NCBI GenBank assembly: GCA_001462245.1
Contig: LIUG01000162.1
Location: 1 to 38,676 of the forward strand
Length of the DNA stretch: 38,676 bases
Source of the DNA: Candidatus Fibrimonas termitidis
Lineage (GTDB): Bacteria; Fibrobacterota; Fibrobacteria; Fibrobacterales; Fibrobacteraceae
Direction of reading: 5' to 3'
Part shown: piece after piece, positions 1 to 7,842 of the stretch
Layout: the number at the start of each line of letters is the position of its first letter
Position numbering within the stretch: position 1 is the stretch's first letter
The notes under the pieces: model-generated
What the model saw: the letters and a program-made list of their open reading frames with translations, nothing else
Databases searched by the model: none
What the model was told of the DNA's origin: nothing
Position numbers and translations under genes: made by a program

Positions 1-1283
1 TCCGCAGTTTTCAGGACAGGTGGAGCGGTGGCATTGAACATTACATAGCATGGCTCAAAGAACGTGTTGTAGAAATGCACCGTATATTAAAACCCACAGG
101 AAGTATTTTTTTACATTGCGACTGGCACGCCAATGCTTATATAAGAGTACAGATTTTGGACAGGGTTTTTGGGGAAAATAATTTTAGAAATGAAATTATT
201 TGGCATTATGGATCAAGATTAATGCACAATAATAGAAAAATCAATTGCAAGAAAGATAGTATTTTCTTTTATGCAAAAAGTGAAAAAACACTAATAAACT
301 CACTTGCAACTAAATGGACAAAAGAAGATTTTATCAAGACAAAAAGACAGGCTGTTCATATGGATGAAGATGGAAGAGAATTTATTTGGCAAGATGCAGG
401 AAAAGGAAAATCAAAAGCATATAAAAGATATATTGACGAAGTTTTAGAAAAAGGAAAAGCGGTTGATGATGTTTGGAATATACCGATATTAACAAGTTCA
501 GATAAAGAACGCATCGGATACCCAACCCAAAAACCCGAAGCCTTATTGGAACGAATAATCAAATGTGCCAGCAATGAAGGCGACATTATTCTTGACCCGT
601 TTGTTGGTGGCGGAACCACAATAGCCGTAGCGGACAGGATCAACCGCAGGTGGATAGGCATAGACCAATCACCAATGGCAGTAAAGGTAACCGAATTTCG
701 TTTGCAAAAACAGACCGATTTATTCACCGCTCCTTACACCGTGCAACTCCACAAATACGATTACGACACACTACGCTACAAAGACGCATTTGAATTTGAA
801 AGTTGGGTAATTCAGCAATTCGGTGGCATTCCACAAAACAGAAAAGGCGGCGATAAAGGCATTGATGGAAAAATAGGAGACGGAACTCCAATACAAGTAA
901 AACGCTCCGACAATGTGCCTCGTGATGTTATAGATAAATTCCCAACCGCAGTCCAGCGTTATGACAAAAGCTTATTTGAAAAAAACAAAAAAGCAGGAAA
1001 TCCAGTAGGCTACATCATAGCCTTTAGTTTTGGAAAAGGAGCTATTGAAGAAGTCGCTCGATTGAAGAATGAAGATAACACTATTGTGAAGTTGGTAAAA
1101 GTAGATGAAATTGTACCGATTGCAGTTAAACCAGTAATTGGAGTGTACATAAACGAACTTGAAAAAGACGGTAAAGGAAATAGGAAAATTGAATTCATAG
1201 CACAAGGCAAAAGTCCCGCTGGGATTGAATTTTACAGTTGGGATTTTGCTTTTGACAAAAAAAAGGGTTTAAACCTACAGTGA
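1..1283 (+). CDS. DNA methyltransferase (type III Mod-like, beta class) fused to Mrr-like nuclease domain, 5' partial
   Basis: This is the 3' part of an adenine/cytosine-N4 DNA methyltransferase (PF01555-like). The frame is open to the left edge, so the DPPY motif and N-terminus lie outside the window. Before the first ATG (75) the frame already reads FQDRWSGGIEHYIAWLKERV, a typical type III Mod segment, so that ATG is not the start. Motif I-like DPFVGGGTT and the IGID strand follow at about residues 175-195 counted from that ATG. About 50 residues later comes a second domain with FESWV, then GGDKGIDGK and IQVKRS, the D...QxK core of Mrr-type PD-(D/E)XK nucleases. Methylation and cleavage may therefore sit in one polypeptide, acting on foreign DNA in the cytoplasm. 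The frame stops at 1281-1283, but coding-like sequence continues in the -1 frame to 1423 (see next entry). Confidence 0.85.
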   Translation, partial: RSFQDRWSGGIEHYIAWLKERVVEMHRILKPTGSIFLHCDWHANAYIRVQILDRVFGENNFRNEIIWHYGSRLMHNNRKINCKKDSIFFYAKSEKTLINSLATKWTKEDFIKTKRQAVHMDEDGREFIWQDAGKGKSKAYKRYIDEVLEKGKAVDDVWNIPILTSSDKERIGYPTQKPEALLERIIKCASNEGDIILDPFVGGGTTIAVADRINRRWIGIDQSPMAVKVTEFRLQKQTDLFTAPYTVQLHKYDYDTLRYKDAFEFESWVIQQFGGIPQNRKGGDKGIDGKIGDGTPIQVKRSDNVPRDVIDKFPTAVQRYDKSLFEKNKKAGNPVGYIIAFSFGKGAIEEVARLKNEDNTIVKLVKVDEIVPIAVKPVIGVYINELEKDGKGNRKIEFIAQGKSPAGIEFYSWDFAFDKKKGLNLQ

Positions 1284-1423
1284 TAATTGACAAAGAGGGG
1301 AAGCAGACACTCCCCCTCAAAGCAGGAACGCACACCATAGCTGTAAAAGCAGTTGACAATGACGGATTGGAAAATACGGAAACAATAAAGCTAAAAATAA
1401 ACGGTATGGTGGAGCAATTATAG
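1257..1423 (+). other. A8 slippery run and -1 frame continuation of the methyltransferase-nuclease gene
   Basis: The methyltransferase frame crosses GAC AAA AAA AAG GGT, with an A8 run at 1257-1264, and ends after five more codons. In the -1 frame, reading GGG TTT AAA CCT from 1265, an open stretch of about 50 codons continues to TAG at 1421-1423. It encodes a plausible beta-rich tail (GFKPTVIIDKEGK, then HTIAVKAVDNDGLE). The run contains A AAA AAG in the phase needed for a -1 slip, the same heptamer as E. coli dnaX. An inserted A would also restore the frame. The options are a programmed frameshift, transcriptional slippage, phase variation, a real mutation or a sequencing error. Confidence 0.7.
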
Positions 1424-1454
1424 GGATATATTTTCGCTATTTCCGAAAAAAATG

Positions 1455-1460
1455 TATATT
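1455..1460 (+). promoter_or_regulatory. -10 element (TATATT) of lipoprotein gene, leaderless spacing
   Basis: TATATT lies 6 nt before the ATG at 1467, the same arrangement seen before several other genes in the window. It places the predicted transcript start at or next to the A of ATG. Confidence 0.5.
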
Positions 1461-1466
1461 ATTAGC

Positions 1467-1787
1467 ATGAAGTTTATTTTTCCTATTCTGCTTCTTTCAC
1501 TGCTTGGCTGTGTGGGTAGTAAGCCTGTCGTTGAGTGGGTGGCAGGAGATAGCCCTAAGTGTGGGGAATTAACGAAATTACATACAGAATTGCAAGAATC
1601 GGCTAAAGAATGGGTAAAAAACGTAAAAAACTATAAACAGCCCAACCGTGCCTATTGTATTGAAACGATAACTTGCAATAAGGTGGCTTATTGTGTCGTT
1701 GCATATTCGCCACCTATTGATATCAGTCCAGGTGATACTATAGACATACTTTCTATTTCGGTCTATAAGGGAAATAATTACCCTTAA
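1467..1787 (+). CDS. small lipoprotein of unknown function
   Basis: A 106-residue protein begins MKFIFPILLLSLLGC, a short signal peptide ending in a good lipobox (SLLGC), so it should be lipidated at Cys15 and anchored in the outer or inner membrane. The rest has four more cysteines (in PKCGE, YCIETI, TCNK, YCVVAY), which could form disulfides in the periplasm. No family was recognised. A start five codons upstream (1452) is possible, but the -10 element TATATT at 1455-1460 lies inside it, so the ATG at 1467 is preferred; it follows the -10 by 6 nt and has no Shine-Dalgarno. The 3' end overlaps the converging gene at 1753-2169 by 35 bp. Confidence 0.6.
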   Translation: MKFIFPILLLSLLGCVGSKPVVEWVAGDSPKCGELTKLHTELQESAKEWVKNVKNYKQPNRAYCIETITCNKVAYCVVAYSPPIDISPGDTIDILSISVYKGNNYP

Positions 1788-2169
1788 TATCACGACAAAT
1801 GCCCAATTTAGCATTACAATAGCTACGGTCTGGCATTAGTTTCCAATCAGAGTTCCGTATAGGCTTATCTGGTTGTTTTGGCGGTTCTTCCTGTTTTTCT
1901 CTTTCCTCATTCTCCATAAGATTCAACAAGAACGGATTTTTCCTATAGTCCTCAGAAGTTGCCTCCCTCTGAATTTCCGCTTCATCTTCCTCCGGTTCGT
2001 ATCTATACCCGCCCGTAGGCTTGAAAGCCGGGGAATAACGGGATTCTTGATTGTGCATTCTATGCGATGTGTGGCTTTGGGACATTGAAGGTTTTGGGTA
2101 ATGCCTTCCAGCCATCCCAGCAACTATCCAGTCCATAAGTTCCTTCTTTCTTGCGTATTCTTCATCCAT
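1753..2169 (-). CDS. small charged hypothetical protein
   Basis: A 138-residue protein begins MDEEYARKKELMDWIVAGMA. The frame is open further upstream, but the ATG at 2169 follows a strong Shine-Dalgarno (GGAGG at about 2174-2178), so the upstream 46 codons are rejected. It has a helical N-terminus, a Gln/Ser/His/Tyr-rich middle (QSHTSHRMHNQ, GGYRYEPEEDEAE) and a Lys/Pro-rich tail (EEPPKQPDKP) ending with two Cys (YCNAKLGIC). There is no signal peptide or membrane segment, and it looks largely disordered. No family was recognised. A TATATT element on the same strand at about 2215-2222 gives a leader of roughly 40 nt. It sits among restriction genes, so a mobile or phage origin is possible but unproven. 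Confidence 0.55.
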   Translation of the reverse strand: MDEEYARKKELMDWIVAGMAGRHYPKPSMSQSHTSHRMHNQESRYSPAFKPTGGYRYEPEEDEAEIQREATSEDYRKNPFLLNLMENEEREKQEEPPKQPDKPIRNSDWKLMPDRSYCNAKLGICRDIKGNYFPYRPK

Positions 2170-2478
2170 ATTTACCTCCTTTGAAAAGAAATAGCAAATT
2201 TTCCCATAAAAATAAATATACATTATTTTCCAAAAAAAAGCAAGGAAAAAATGCAACAGAACCGATAATTCTCGGCTTAAGTGTTCAAAGTATTCAGATA
2301 AACACAAGTAAATACAAGCAACAACTACAAACGCTGTTTAGTGTAGTCAAACATATCCCCCCTCCCCCCTATCTATGCTCTTTTTCTGCAAAAAACAGGC
2401 ATGAAAAGCAGACAAAACCACGGATATATACTATTTTTACTTAAAATATCCTATGCTATATCTGATTATGTGTATTCA
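2170..2478. other. 309-bp gap without a supported gene
   Basis: This AT-rich stretch holds the promoter (TATATT, minus strand, about 2215-2222) and ribosome binding site of the 1753-2169 gene. It also has a pyrimidine tract of two C6-type runs near 2357-2369. A plus-strand frame of 97 codons (2151-2444) has no ribosome binding site and low-complexity content, so it is not called. Confidence 0.5.
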
Positions 2479-2796
2479 CTACATTAAATTTCTCGCTTTT
2501 AACTCATCATTCAGTAATTTATCGTCTTTTAATAATTTGTGGTAAGGTTTTTTAGGAAATAAAAGCGGACTCCAAAAAAGCGTGTCTATGAAAAATTTGT
2601 CTTTTATATCTATATATTTTAGGTCGTGATTCAGTATATTGTGTCCGCAGATGAAATTTGCATTTTCTATAAACTTGTGAAATTTCGGCAAGGAATTTTC
2701 GTGGAATGTCGCTCCGTTGTCTGTTATTGCCCCTAAATCCAGAATATTGCCTGTTTCAGGATTGATTTCGGAATCTATAAAGGCGGTTAAAAGCAT
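2479..2796 (-). pseudogene. DEDDh 3'-5' exonuclease domain fragment (RecQ-fusion type?)
   Basis: This 105-residue frame begins MLLTAFIDSEINPETGNILD. FIDSE supplies the ExoI Asp-x-Glu. HNILNHDLKYI supplies the ExoII Asp, with DTLFWSPLLFP after it. This is the start of a DnaQ/RNase T-like exonuclease, but the HxAxxD ExoIII motif is absent and the frame ends soon after PYHKLLKDDKLLNDELKARN. From memory, that segment resembles exonuclease domains fused to RecQ-like helicases, where much more protein follows. It is therefore most likely a truncated remnant with an internal deletion near its end. The ATG at 2796 follows GAGGGTG at a normal distance. Without ExoIII it is unlikely to be an active nuclease. 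Confidence 0.55.
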
Positions 2797-2835
2797 ATTT
2801 ACACCCTCAGCTTGTGGTGTCAATTTGTTTGATTT

Positions 2836-3942
2836 TTATTCTTCATAATTAAATTCTACTTTACTTTGGGTTAATATTTCATTTAATATATCATTCAAAT
2901 AACCCATATTCTCCGCTTCTTTCAAAAATGATGCTAATTGAGGTATATTGATCACATCTTCTACAGATTCCATATATTTATTTACAATCTTTTCAATACA
3001 ATATTGTTCATAAGCTCTTTTTCGAATATGCTCATAAATTACATCTTTATTTTCATTTGTTTTTATAACAAAACGTATAGGATAATGTTCAAGTTTGTCA
3101 ATATCCAAAAAATATTTTCTTATATCAAGAGTTTCTGTTACTTGAAAGAAATAGCCTAATGGCCTCATAACAAAATCAATTCCACCATCATTTGCATTAG
3201 TTCTTCCTGTTTTATATAATTTCAAATTTTCTTCTTTCAAATCATCAATAGAATATCCCCAAAATATTTTTTTATCGTGGTAAAAATATTTTAATATTGA
3301 ATAACTCACAATTTCAAATAATCTAGCATCTACATTGTAATCAAGAAGTCCAATAATAAAATCAAAAACCTTCTCTTTATCTTGTTTTCCTATGGTCTGT
3401 AATTCTTCGCAAGTGCGTATAAATTTTTCAAACGCATTGCATTTTGCTTTTATATATAAATCAATTATTCGTACAATTGTTTTACTTAGGTCATATTTTT
3501 TCTTTTCATACTTAATTACAATAAGATTCTTGTTTATCCAATATCGGCTCGTAGGAATATCTCTTAAAACAATTTGTTCATCTAATGTTGGAAAATATTT
3601 ACGATATTCTTCATTTAAACGGTGATTTAATGCGTGGTTCTGCAATTTTGTTCCGAATGGAAGTTCACGTTGTCTTTTAAATAACTCTGAAAATATTGCT
3701 CCTTGATGTTTTGAATAATCATTATGTTCTTCAAAGACCACTTTTATATAATCTTCAAGTAAAACATAAATCGCATATAAATTAGCAAAACCACTTCTTG
3801 CTTTTGAACCTTTATTTGCTGATTTTGTTTTAATATTGATATATTCCAATATTGGAGTAACCTTGATTAATTCTTCTCCTTCAATATTAAAATCTTTTCT
3901 TATTTGTTCTATAATTGTATTAGTAAATTCATGCTTAATCAT
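2836..3942 (-). CDS. type II restriction endonuclease
   Basis: A 368-residue protein lies directly downstream of, and overlaps, a DNA methyltransferase. A PD-(D/E)XK core is visible: a helix with Glu (RLFEIVSYSILKYFY), then NDGGIDFVMRPLGYFFQVTE at about residues 251-271, giving Asp...Gln-x-Thr. The active-site Lys is replaced or shifted, as in several restriction enzymes. The rest is alpha-helical and Lys-rich. The ATG at 3942 (MIKHEF) follows AGAAGG with 6 nt spacing and overlaps the methyltransferase stop by 8 nt, a layout expected for translational coupling; a start six codons earlier lacks a site. It probably cleaves unmethylated DNA at the site its partner protects. The recognition sequence cannot be inferred. 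Confidence 0.75.
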   Translation of the reverse strand: MIKHEFTNTIIEQIRKDFNIEGEELIKVTPILEYINIKTKSANKGSKARSGFANLYAIYVLLEDYIKVVFEEHNDYSKHQGAIFSELFKRQRELPFGTKLQNHALNHRLNEEYRKYFPTLDEQIVLRDIPTSRYWINKNLIVIKYEKKKYDLSKTIVRIIDLYIKAKCNAFEKFIRTCEELQTIGKQDKEKVFDFIIGLLDYNVDARLFEIVSYSILKYFYHDKKIFWGYSIDDLKEENLKLYKTGRTNANDGGIDFVMRPLGYFFQVTETLDIRKYFLDIDKLEHYPIRFVIKTNENKDVIYEHIRKRAYEQYCIEKIVNKYMESVEDVINIPQLASFLKEAENMGYLNDILNEILTQSKVEFNYEE

Positions 3943-4801
3943 AATGTACCTTCTTTTCAAATAATCTCATTTGCCCATTAGCATTGACCGTTTCATAAAC
4001 TTTAAGTTCTTTTCTCGTAGATTTTCCTTCATATTCTTGCATGTTTAATACACGACGTAAACCTATAGTAAAATAACCATCATCAATTTCTATTCCGATT
4101 GATCTTCTTTCCAATTCTTTACAAACATACGAAGTTGTAAATGTCCCTGAAAATGGGTCTAAAATTAGATCGCCTTTGTTTGATGATGCTTTTATAATAC
4201 GCCTCAACAAGTTGATAGGTTTTTGCGATGGATGCGTTTCATATTCGTCCATTCTGTATCTAACACGAGGAAATTCCCAGACATTTCCTGGAATTTTTGT
4301 AGAATTATATTGGGTTGGAATTGATTTTCTATAGTCTATCAATCTTCTTTTTGCCCCTGTTTTTGCTTCCACGAGTATTTCTTTCGCATTAAAACAATAA
4401 TCATACTTATTTTTAACACAAAACAAAATTGGTTCATATAATGAACCAAAATATTTTTTTGCTTGTACACCAGAACTGTCATAATACCAAATAATTCTTG
4501 ATAAAATGCTCATTCTTTGTCTAATGTAAATATCAAAATATGGCATAAATTGAGTTGAAGTCATTATGTACATTATTCCATTGCTTTTTAATTTTCTTAT
4601 ACACGCATCTATCCATTCGTATGACCAATCCAAATAGGATTCCGCTGTCTTCCATTTATCTTTTGTGGTATTGAAATCTTTGCCTATATTGTAAGGAGGA
4701 TCAATAAAAATCAGATCAACACTACCTTCTTCGACAGTTTTTAAACCATCAAATACATCAGCATTTATTAATTTCTGCCCATTTTGCTCATAAATTTTCA
4801 T
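3935..4801 (-). CDS. type II adenine-specific DNA methyltransferase (beta class)
   Basis: A 288-residue enzyme. The catalytic DPPYNIGKDF is at residues 34-43, the target-recognition region is in the middle, and the SAM-binding motif comes late (LILDPFSGTFTT, then GIEIDDGYF). That order defines the beta class, as in M.HinfI or M.RsrI. DPPY indicates N6-adenine or N4-cytosine methylation. Motif I has FSGTFTT rather than FxGxGT. It is the first gene of an operon with the endonuclease (8-nt overlap), so host protection is made first. The longer frame (start 4849) is rejected because the likely -10 element TATATT (4828-4833) would lie inside it; the ATG at 4801 leaves a leader of about 20 nt with only a weak Shine-Dalgarno. 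Confidence 0.9.
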   Translation of the reverse strand: MKIYEQNGQKLINADVFDGLKTVEEGSVDLIFIDPPYNIGKDFNTTKDKWKTAESYLDWSYEWIDACIRKLKSNGIMYIMTSTQFMPYFDIYIRQRMSILSRIIWYYDSSGVQAKKYFGSLYEPILFCVKNKYDYCFNAKEILVEAKTGAKRRLIDYRKSIPTQYNSTKIPGNVWEFPRVRYRMDEYETHPSQKPINLLRRIIKASSNKGDLILDPFSGTFTTSYVCKELERRSIGIEIDDGYFTIGLRRVLNMQEYEGKSTRKELKVYETVNANGQMRLFEKKVHYD

Positions 4802-4827
4802 AAAAACATCCAAAGTTATCGAGGGTA

Positions 4828-4833
4828 AATATA
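4828..4833 (-). promoter_or_regulatory. -10 element of the restriction-modification operon
   Basis: The minus strand reads AAATCTATATTTACC, a match to the TCTATATT element found before other genes here. It lies 26 nt before the methyltransferase ATG. Confidence 0.45.
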
Positions 4834-4876
4834 GATTTTTAAATTGCAAAGAAATTTATGTATATAATTTCATTTT

Positions 4877-5446
4877 TTAGATATAGGAAGCTACATATGG
4901 AGGCTTGGTCGCTTCACCCCCAGGCACATACAAATAACTCACCTCCCCACCACAACACTTTACCGTTAAATCAACCAATTTTTTAGCAACATTAATTACG
5001 TAAGAATGTGAAGTATTCTTATTGCCCTGAACAATATAAAAGCAGCTTGTGGTATCTTCCGTAACTTTTGTTTTTTCAACTTGACGTACTTCCAGCCTGC
5101 ATAAAACATCATTCGCTTCATCAACGTAACAATATTCCCCCGATTTAATAGGCATAGTTTTTGGGGAGCCAAGCGGCCAGAATTTTTCTGTTCCTGTTGT
5201 TAATCGAAAATCGATGTTGCCACTGATGAATTGCATATCGTGCGCTCCGAGCGCAAGCTCTGAAAAAAACGAAACATAGTTATAAATATCAACAATTAAA
5301 TTTATTTTCAGTAAACTATTGTGAGCTAAAAAGAAATTATAGAGATTTTCAGGAGCAGACACAAATTTTTTACCGGAACAATTTACGGCATCATGAAGTT
5401 CTCTGAAACCGCAAAGTACATTGCTGAATTCCCAACGCTTTGACAT
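4877..5446 (-). CDS. B3/4 domain protein (PheRS beta-subunit-like editing domain)
   Basis: A 189-residue protein matches the free-standing B3/4 domain family, related to the editing domain of phenylalanyl-tRNA synthetase beta. Recognisable elements are the NLIVDIYNYVSF helix, GAHDMQFISGNIDFRLTTG, FWPLG, IKSGEYCYVDEANDVLCRL and the TEDTTSCFYIVQG strand. The family is thought to act on nucleic acid or mischarged tRNA, but free-standing members are uncharacterised. An ATG 8 codons earlier (5470) exists, but the -10 element TACATT (5454-5459) lies inside that stretch. The ATG at 5446 is 7 nt after it, so a leaderless start is preferred. The gene follows panC after a very short gap. Confidence 0.75.
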   Translation of the reverse strand: MSKRWEFSNVLCGFRELHDAVNCSGKKFVSAPENLYNFFLAHNSLLKINLIVDIYNYVSFFSELALGAHDMQFISGNIDFRLTTGTEKFWPLGSPKTMPIKSGEYCYVDEANDVLCRLEVRQVEKTKVTEDTTSCFYIVQGNKNTSHSYVINVAKKLVDLTVKCCGGEVSYLYVPGGEATKPPYVASYI

Positions 5447-5453
5447 CTGGAAA

Positions 5454-5459
5454 AATGTA
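5454..5459 (-). promoter_or_regulatory. -10 element (TACATT) of B3/4 gene, leaderless spacing
   Basis: The minus strand reads TTTTCTACATT, then 7 nt, then ATG (5446). Confidence 0.5.
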
Positions 5460-5476
5460 GAAAACCTCATTTTATT

Positions 5477-6337
5477 CTACAACTCAACATGATCTATTAA
5501 CCTGGTTTTCCCAAAATAGCAAGCGAGTAAAATAACCGCCTTTTGGGAAACTCTTGCCCCCACAGGCATCAAATCGTTTTTATCCACAATCTCAATATAC
5601 TGGATTTTTTCGCCTGCTTGCTTTATTTTTTTCTCAACAACACCCTTCAGTTTTGCAACGGAAACCTCGCCTTGCATATACAATTTTTTTGCCTCTAAAA
5701 GCCCCGCATAAATTGAACTCGCAGCGGCTCGCTCCCTTGGGCTTAAATATTCGTTGCGGCTAGACATGGCAAGCCCGCTTTTTTCCCTTATCGTTTTTGC
5801 CCCTATAACTTTTACGGGAAAATTCAAATCATCGGCCATTTTGCGAATTAAGTGGAGCTGCTGAAAATCCTTTTCGCCAAAATACGCTCTGCCGGGCAAT
5901 GCAATGTTGAAAAGCTTTGCCACCACACTCAAAACACCCGCAAAATGCGTGGGGCGATACTTGCCGCAATAAAAGGTTTCCAAAGCCGGATTGTGAACGA
6001 ATGTTTGCAAAGGCGATGGGTACATATCCTTGGGTTGCGGCGCAAAAACAATATCCGCTCCGGCTTCGCTGCAAAGTTTTGCGTCTGATTGCAAACGGCG
6101 AGGATATTTTGCAAAATCCTCGTTTGCTCCGAATTGCGTTGGGTTCACAAAAATGCTCACAATTGTTATATCGTTATTCTTTACAGACATTTCAACAAGG
6201 GAAATATGGCCTTTGTGCAAGGCTCCCATCGTTGGAACCAAACCGATGCTCTTTCCCTGAGCGAGCATTCTTTTTGAAAATTTTTGCAATGCAAGCGGGT
6301 TGCGGATTATCTTGATTTTTTCTGCATTGTTTCCCAT
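5477..6337 (-). CDS. panC: pantoate--beta-alanine ligase
   Basis: A 286-residue enzyme that joins pantoate and beta-alanine, using ATP via a pantoyl-adenylate, to make pantothenate for CoA in the cytoplasm. The HIGH-type motif PTMGALHKGH is followed by SIFVNPTQFGANEDFAKYPR, YFGEKDFQQ and the KMSKS-like region REKSGLAMSSRNEYLSP, all characteristic of PanC. Length is normal for the family. The ATG at 6337 (MGNNAEK) is chosen because upstream residues show no homology; it lies inside the 3' end of the preceding membrane-protein gene (31-bp overlap) behind GGAAAG. It is probably co-transcribed with aroD and the membrane protein. No panB or panD is in the window. Confidence 0.95.
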   Translation of the reverse strand: MGNNAEKIKIIRNPLALQKFSKRMLAQGKSIGLVPTMGALHKGHISLVEMSVKNNDITIVSIFVNPTQFGANEDFAKYPRRLQSDAKLCSEAGADIVFAPQPKDMYPSPLQTFVHNPALETFYCGKYRPTHFAGVLSVVAKLFNIALPGRAYFGEKDFQQLHLIRKMADDLNFPVKVIGAKTIREKSGLAMSSRNEYLSPRERAAASSIYAGLLEAKKLYMQGEVSVAKLKGVVEKKIKQAGEKIQYIEIVDKNDLMPVGARVSQKAVILLACYFGKTRLIDHVEL

Positions 6338-7161
6338 GTGCTTTCCAGAGGGCAAAATGAAAGAATGGCGGCGGCGAAAAACGGCATCCACAAGGCGTAG
6401 CATATATATATCGCCGCCGAAAGCCATAAATGCTCGGAAGCTAGTATCGGTAGCTTCATAAAATAAAAGACTATATCCAAAACGATTAGCAAAATAACGG
6501 AAAGCAAGCTAACGGGAATGGTTTTGCGAACTCCGCTCACTATGGCTCCGGCTAAAGTTTTTTTGTTCTTTGCGTCTTTGCGAATTTGATGGCCGATTAC
6601 AAAAATCAGGTGAAAGGTATCGGCAAAGAATAGGGAAATAAGCCCGAACCATGCCAAATTTGAGACCCCTAAAAACAATAGCCATGCGGAAAGGGAATAA
6701 GCCAAAAGGATAAGAGGCAACATAGCCTTTACAAGCAGGCTGCGGATAAAAAAGAAACACGTTATGGCTATTGTAAATATACAAGCCAAAAGAATTTGCA
6801 TTACGTTTCCGTATTCTCCGATGGCTATGAACAATAAGCAGTTAAAGAGCAAAAAGAAGAACCAAAGCAGGCCGCACCTGAAACCGAAGAACCCCCACCT
6901 GAAAACGAACAGGGCCAAAATCGCAAAAACAACCCCATAGTCCCCGGTAAGCGTATGGAAGTCGCATTGTATAAAAGCCACCATAACCTCTTCCACTTGC
7001 GCTGAAAGCGGCTGTATTGAGGTTAGAACGCCATCTATATTAGAGAGTGCTGCTATGCAAAGCAACCCCCACACGAAAATCTCTATAAGCCTGAAACGGA
7101 TAGAATATTCCGAAACCTTCTGCACCAACGATACTTTTTCTCTCAAATCCATTTGCGTCAT
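6307..7161 (-). CDS. multi-pass inner-membrane protein of unknown function
   Basis: A 284-residue protein with about six to eight hydrophobic segments (for example FVWGLLCIAALS, VVFAILALFVFRWGFF, LLWFFFLLFNCLLFIAI, ILLACIFTIAITCFFFI, LPLILLAYSLSAWLLFLG, ISLFFADTFHLIFVIG, VSLLSVILLIVLDIVFYF and a C-terminal segment). A short basic loop (GHQIRKDAKNKKT) is probably cytoplasmic. No family was recognised. It begins with an ATGA overlap on the aroD stop and runs into panC. A TTTTTTCTACATT element lies just before the ATG; if it initiates transcription, the next ATG (7152) would be used. It is likely part of an aroD-membrane protein-panC operon. Confidence 0.7.
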   Translation of the reverse strand: MTQMDLREKVSLVQKVSEYSIRFRLIEIFVWGLLCIAALSNIDGVLTSIQPLSAQVEEVMVAFIQCDFHTLTGDYGVVFAILALFVFRWGFFGFRCGLLWFFFLLFNCLLFIAIGEYGNVMQILLACIFTIAITCFFFIRSLLVKAMLPLILLAYSLSAWLLFLGVSNLAWFGLISLFFADTFHLIFVIGHQIRKDAKNKKTLAGAIVSGVRKTIPVSLLSVILLIVLDIVFYFMKLPILASEHLWLSAAIYICYALWMPFFAAAILSFCPLESTWETMQKKSR

Positions 7162-7838
7162 AAATGTAGAAAAAAATCAACGCTCAATTGCCCCGGAGCT
7201 AGTGCCTCGCCTATTGAGGCGTAGGTTAAATTTGCGCCCTCTTTCAAAGAGCGAACCCGGCTCTCTTTGCCATGCTCTCCCATTGCAAAGGCGGAGAACA
7301 ATTCAAAGCTTTTTCCGTATTTTTTCGCAAAGTCATACAAGGGCAGCGCATCGTCTTTTGAATGTGCCATAGCCGCAACCTTGCAGCCGCAAGCCCCTAG
7401 CTCCAAACATTCCTCAGCGAATTCGCAGAGTTCCTGTTCGCTCGGAACCCTGTCAAATAAATGCCATGAGCATATTATTTTTGAGCGTTTTTTTAACTCG
7501 GAAAAATCTGTTCCCCTTTCCATGTCTATCCAGTCCAAAATCCTGCCATTGCTCAAAATATTTTCAAACAATTCGCTCCGCTCGTTTGCTCGGCAGTTTT
7601 CCCATTTCCCGCCATCCTTTTCCAGACGAATTGTGCCAAGCCTTAGAGCTTGGGGGTTAAGTTCAAAAACTTTTTGCGAAAGCCCGTTCCATTCGGCAAT
7701 GTCTTTGAACAAATCATAACGAATTTCCAAAACTCCGCACTTTTTAATTGCAGAAGCCTCCACCCCAGCGTTATTTTCAAGAGCGTTTTTTAAAACTTCC
7801 GGGCTAATCAAGCCTGCTACAGAATATACTATATTCAT
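7158..7838 (-). CDS. aroD: type I 3-dehydroquinate dehydratase
   Basis: A 226-residue enzyme that dehydrates 3-dehydroquinate to 3-dehydroshikimate in the shikimate pathway through a Schiff-base lysine. Supporting motifs are VLEIRYDLF near the N-terminus, the IICSWHLFDRVPS strand with the catalytic His position, CGCKVAAMAHSKDDALPL with the Schiff-base Lys, and the C-terminal FAMGEHGKESRVRS...TYASIGEALAPGQLSVD. The start at 7838 (MNIVYSV) matches the family's N-terminus; the frame is open 21 codons further with no good site. The gene diverges from the TPR gene at 7843, with start codons about 5 nt apart. Its stop overlaps the next ORF's ATG by 4 nt. Confidence 0.85.
   Translation of the reverse strand: MNIVYSVAGLISPEVLKNALENNAGVEASAIKKCGVLEIRYDLFKDIAEWNGLSQKVFELNPQALRLGTIRLEKDGGKWENCRANERSELFENILSNGRILDWIDMERGTDFSELKKRSKIICSWHLFDRVPSEQELCEFAEECLELGACGCKVAAMAHSKDDALPLYDFAKKYGKSFELFSAFAMGEHGKESRVRSLKEGANLTYASIGEALAPGQLSVDFFLHL
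7830..7835 (+). promoter_or_regulatory. -10 element (TATATT) of TPR-HU operon, leaderless GTG start
   Basis: The plus strand reads ACTATATT, then 7 nt (CATCTTT), then GTG at 7843. The element lies inside the first codons of the divergent aroD. Confidence 0.5.
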
Positions 7839-7842
7839 CTTT

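Noticed and set aside
2355-2370. C-rich tract as a phase-variation switch
   Set aside because: It lies in no supported gene and not between an obvious promoter and a start.
2151-2444. 97-residue plus-strand ORF
   Set aside because: No ribosome binding site or promoter; overlaps the start of a better-supported gene; low-complexity translation with a poly-Pro stretch from the C tract.
1-4801. Insertion sequence or prophage carrying the restriction genes
   Set aside because: No transposase, integrase, terminal repeats or phage structural gene was seen, so no mobile element is called.
5554-6315. Several plus-strand ORFs opposite panC
   Set aside because: Shadows of a strongly supported panC; they have no start signals.
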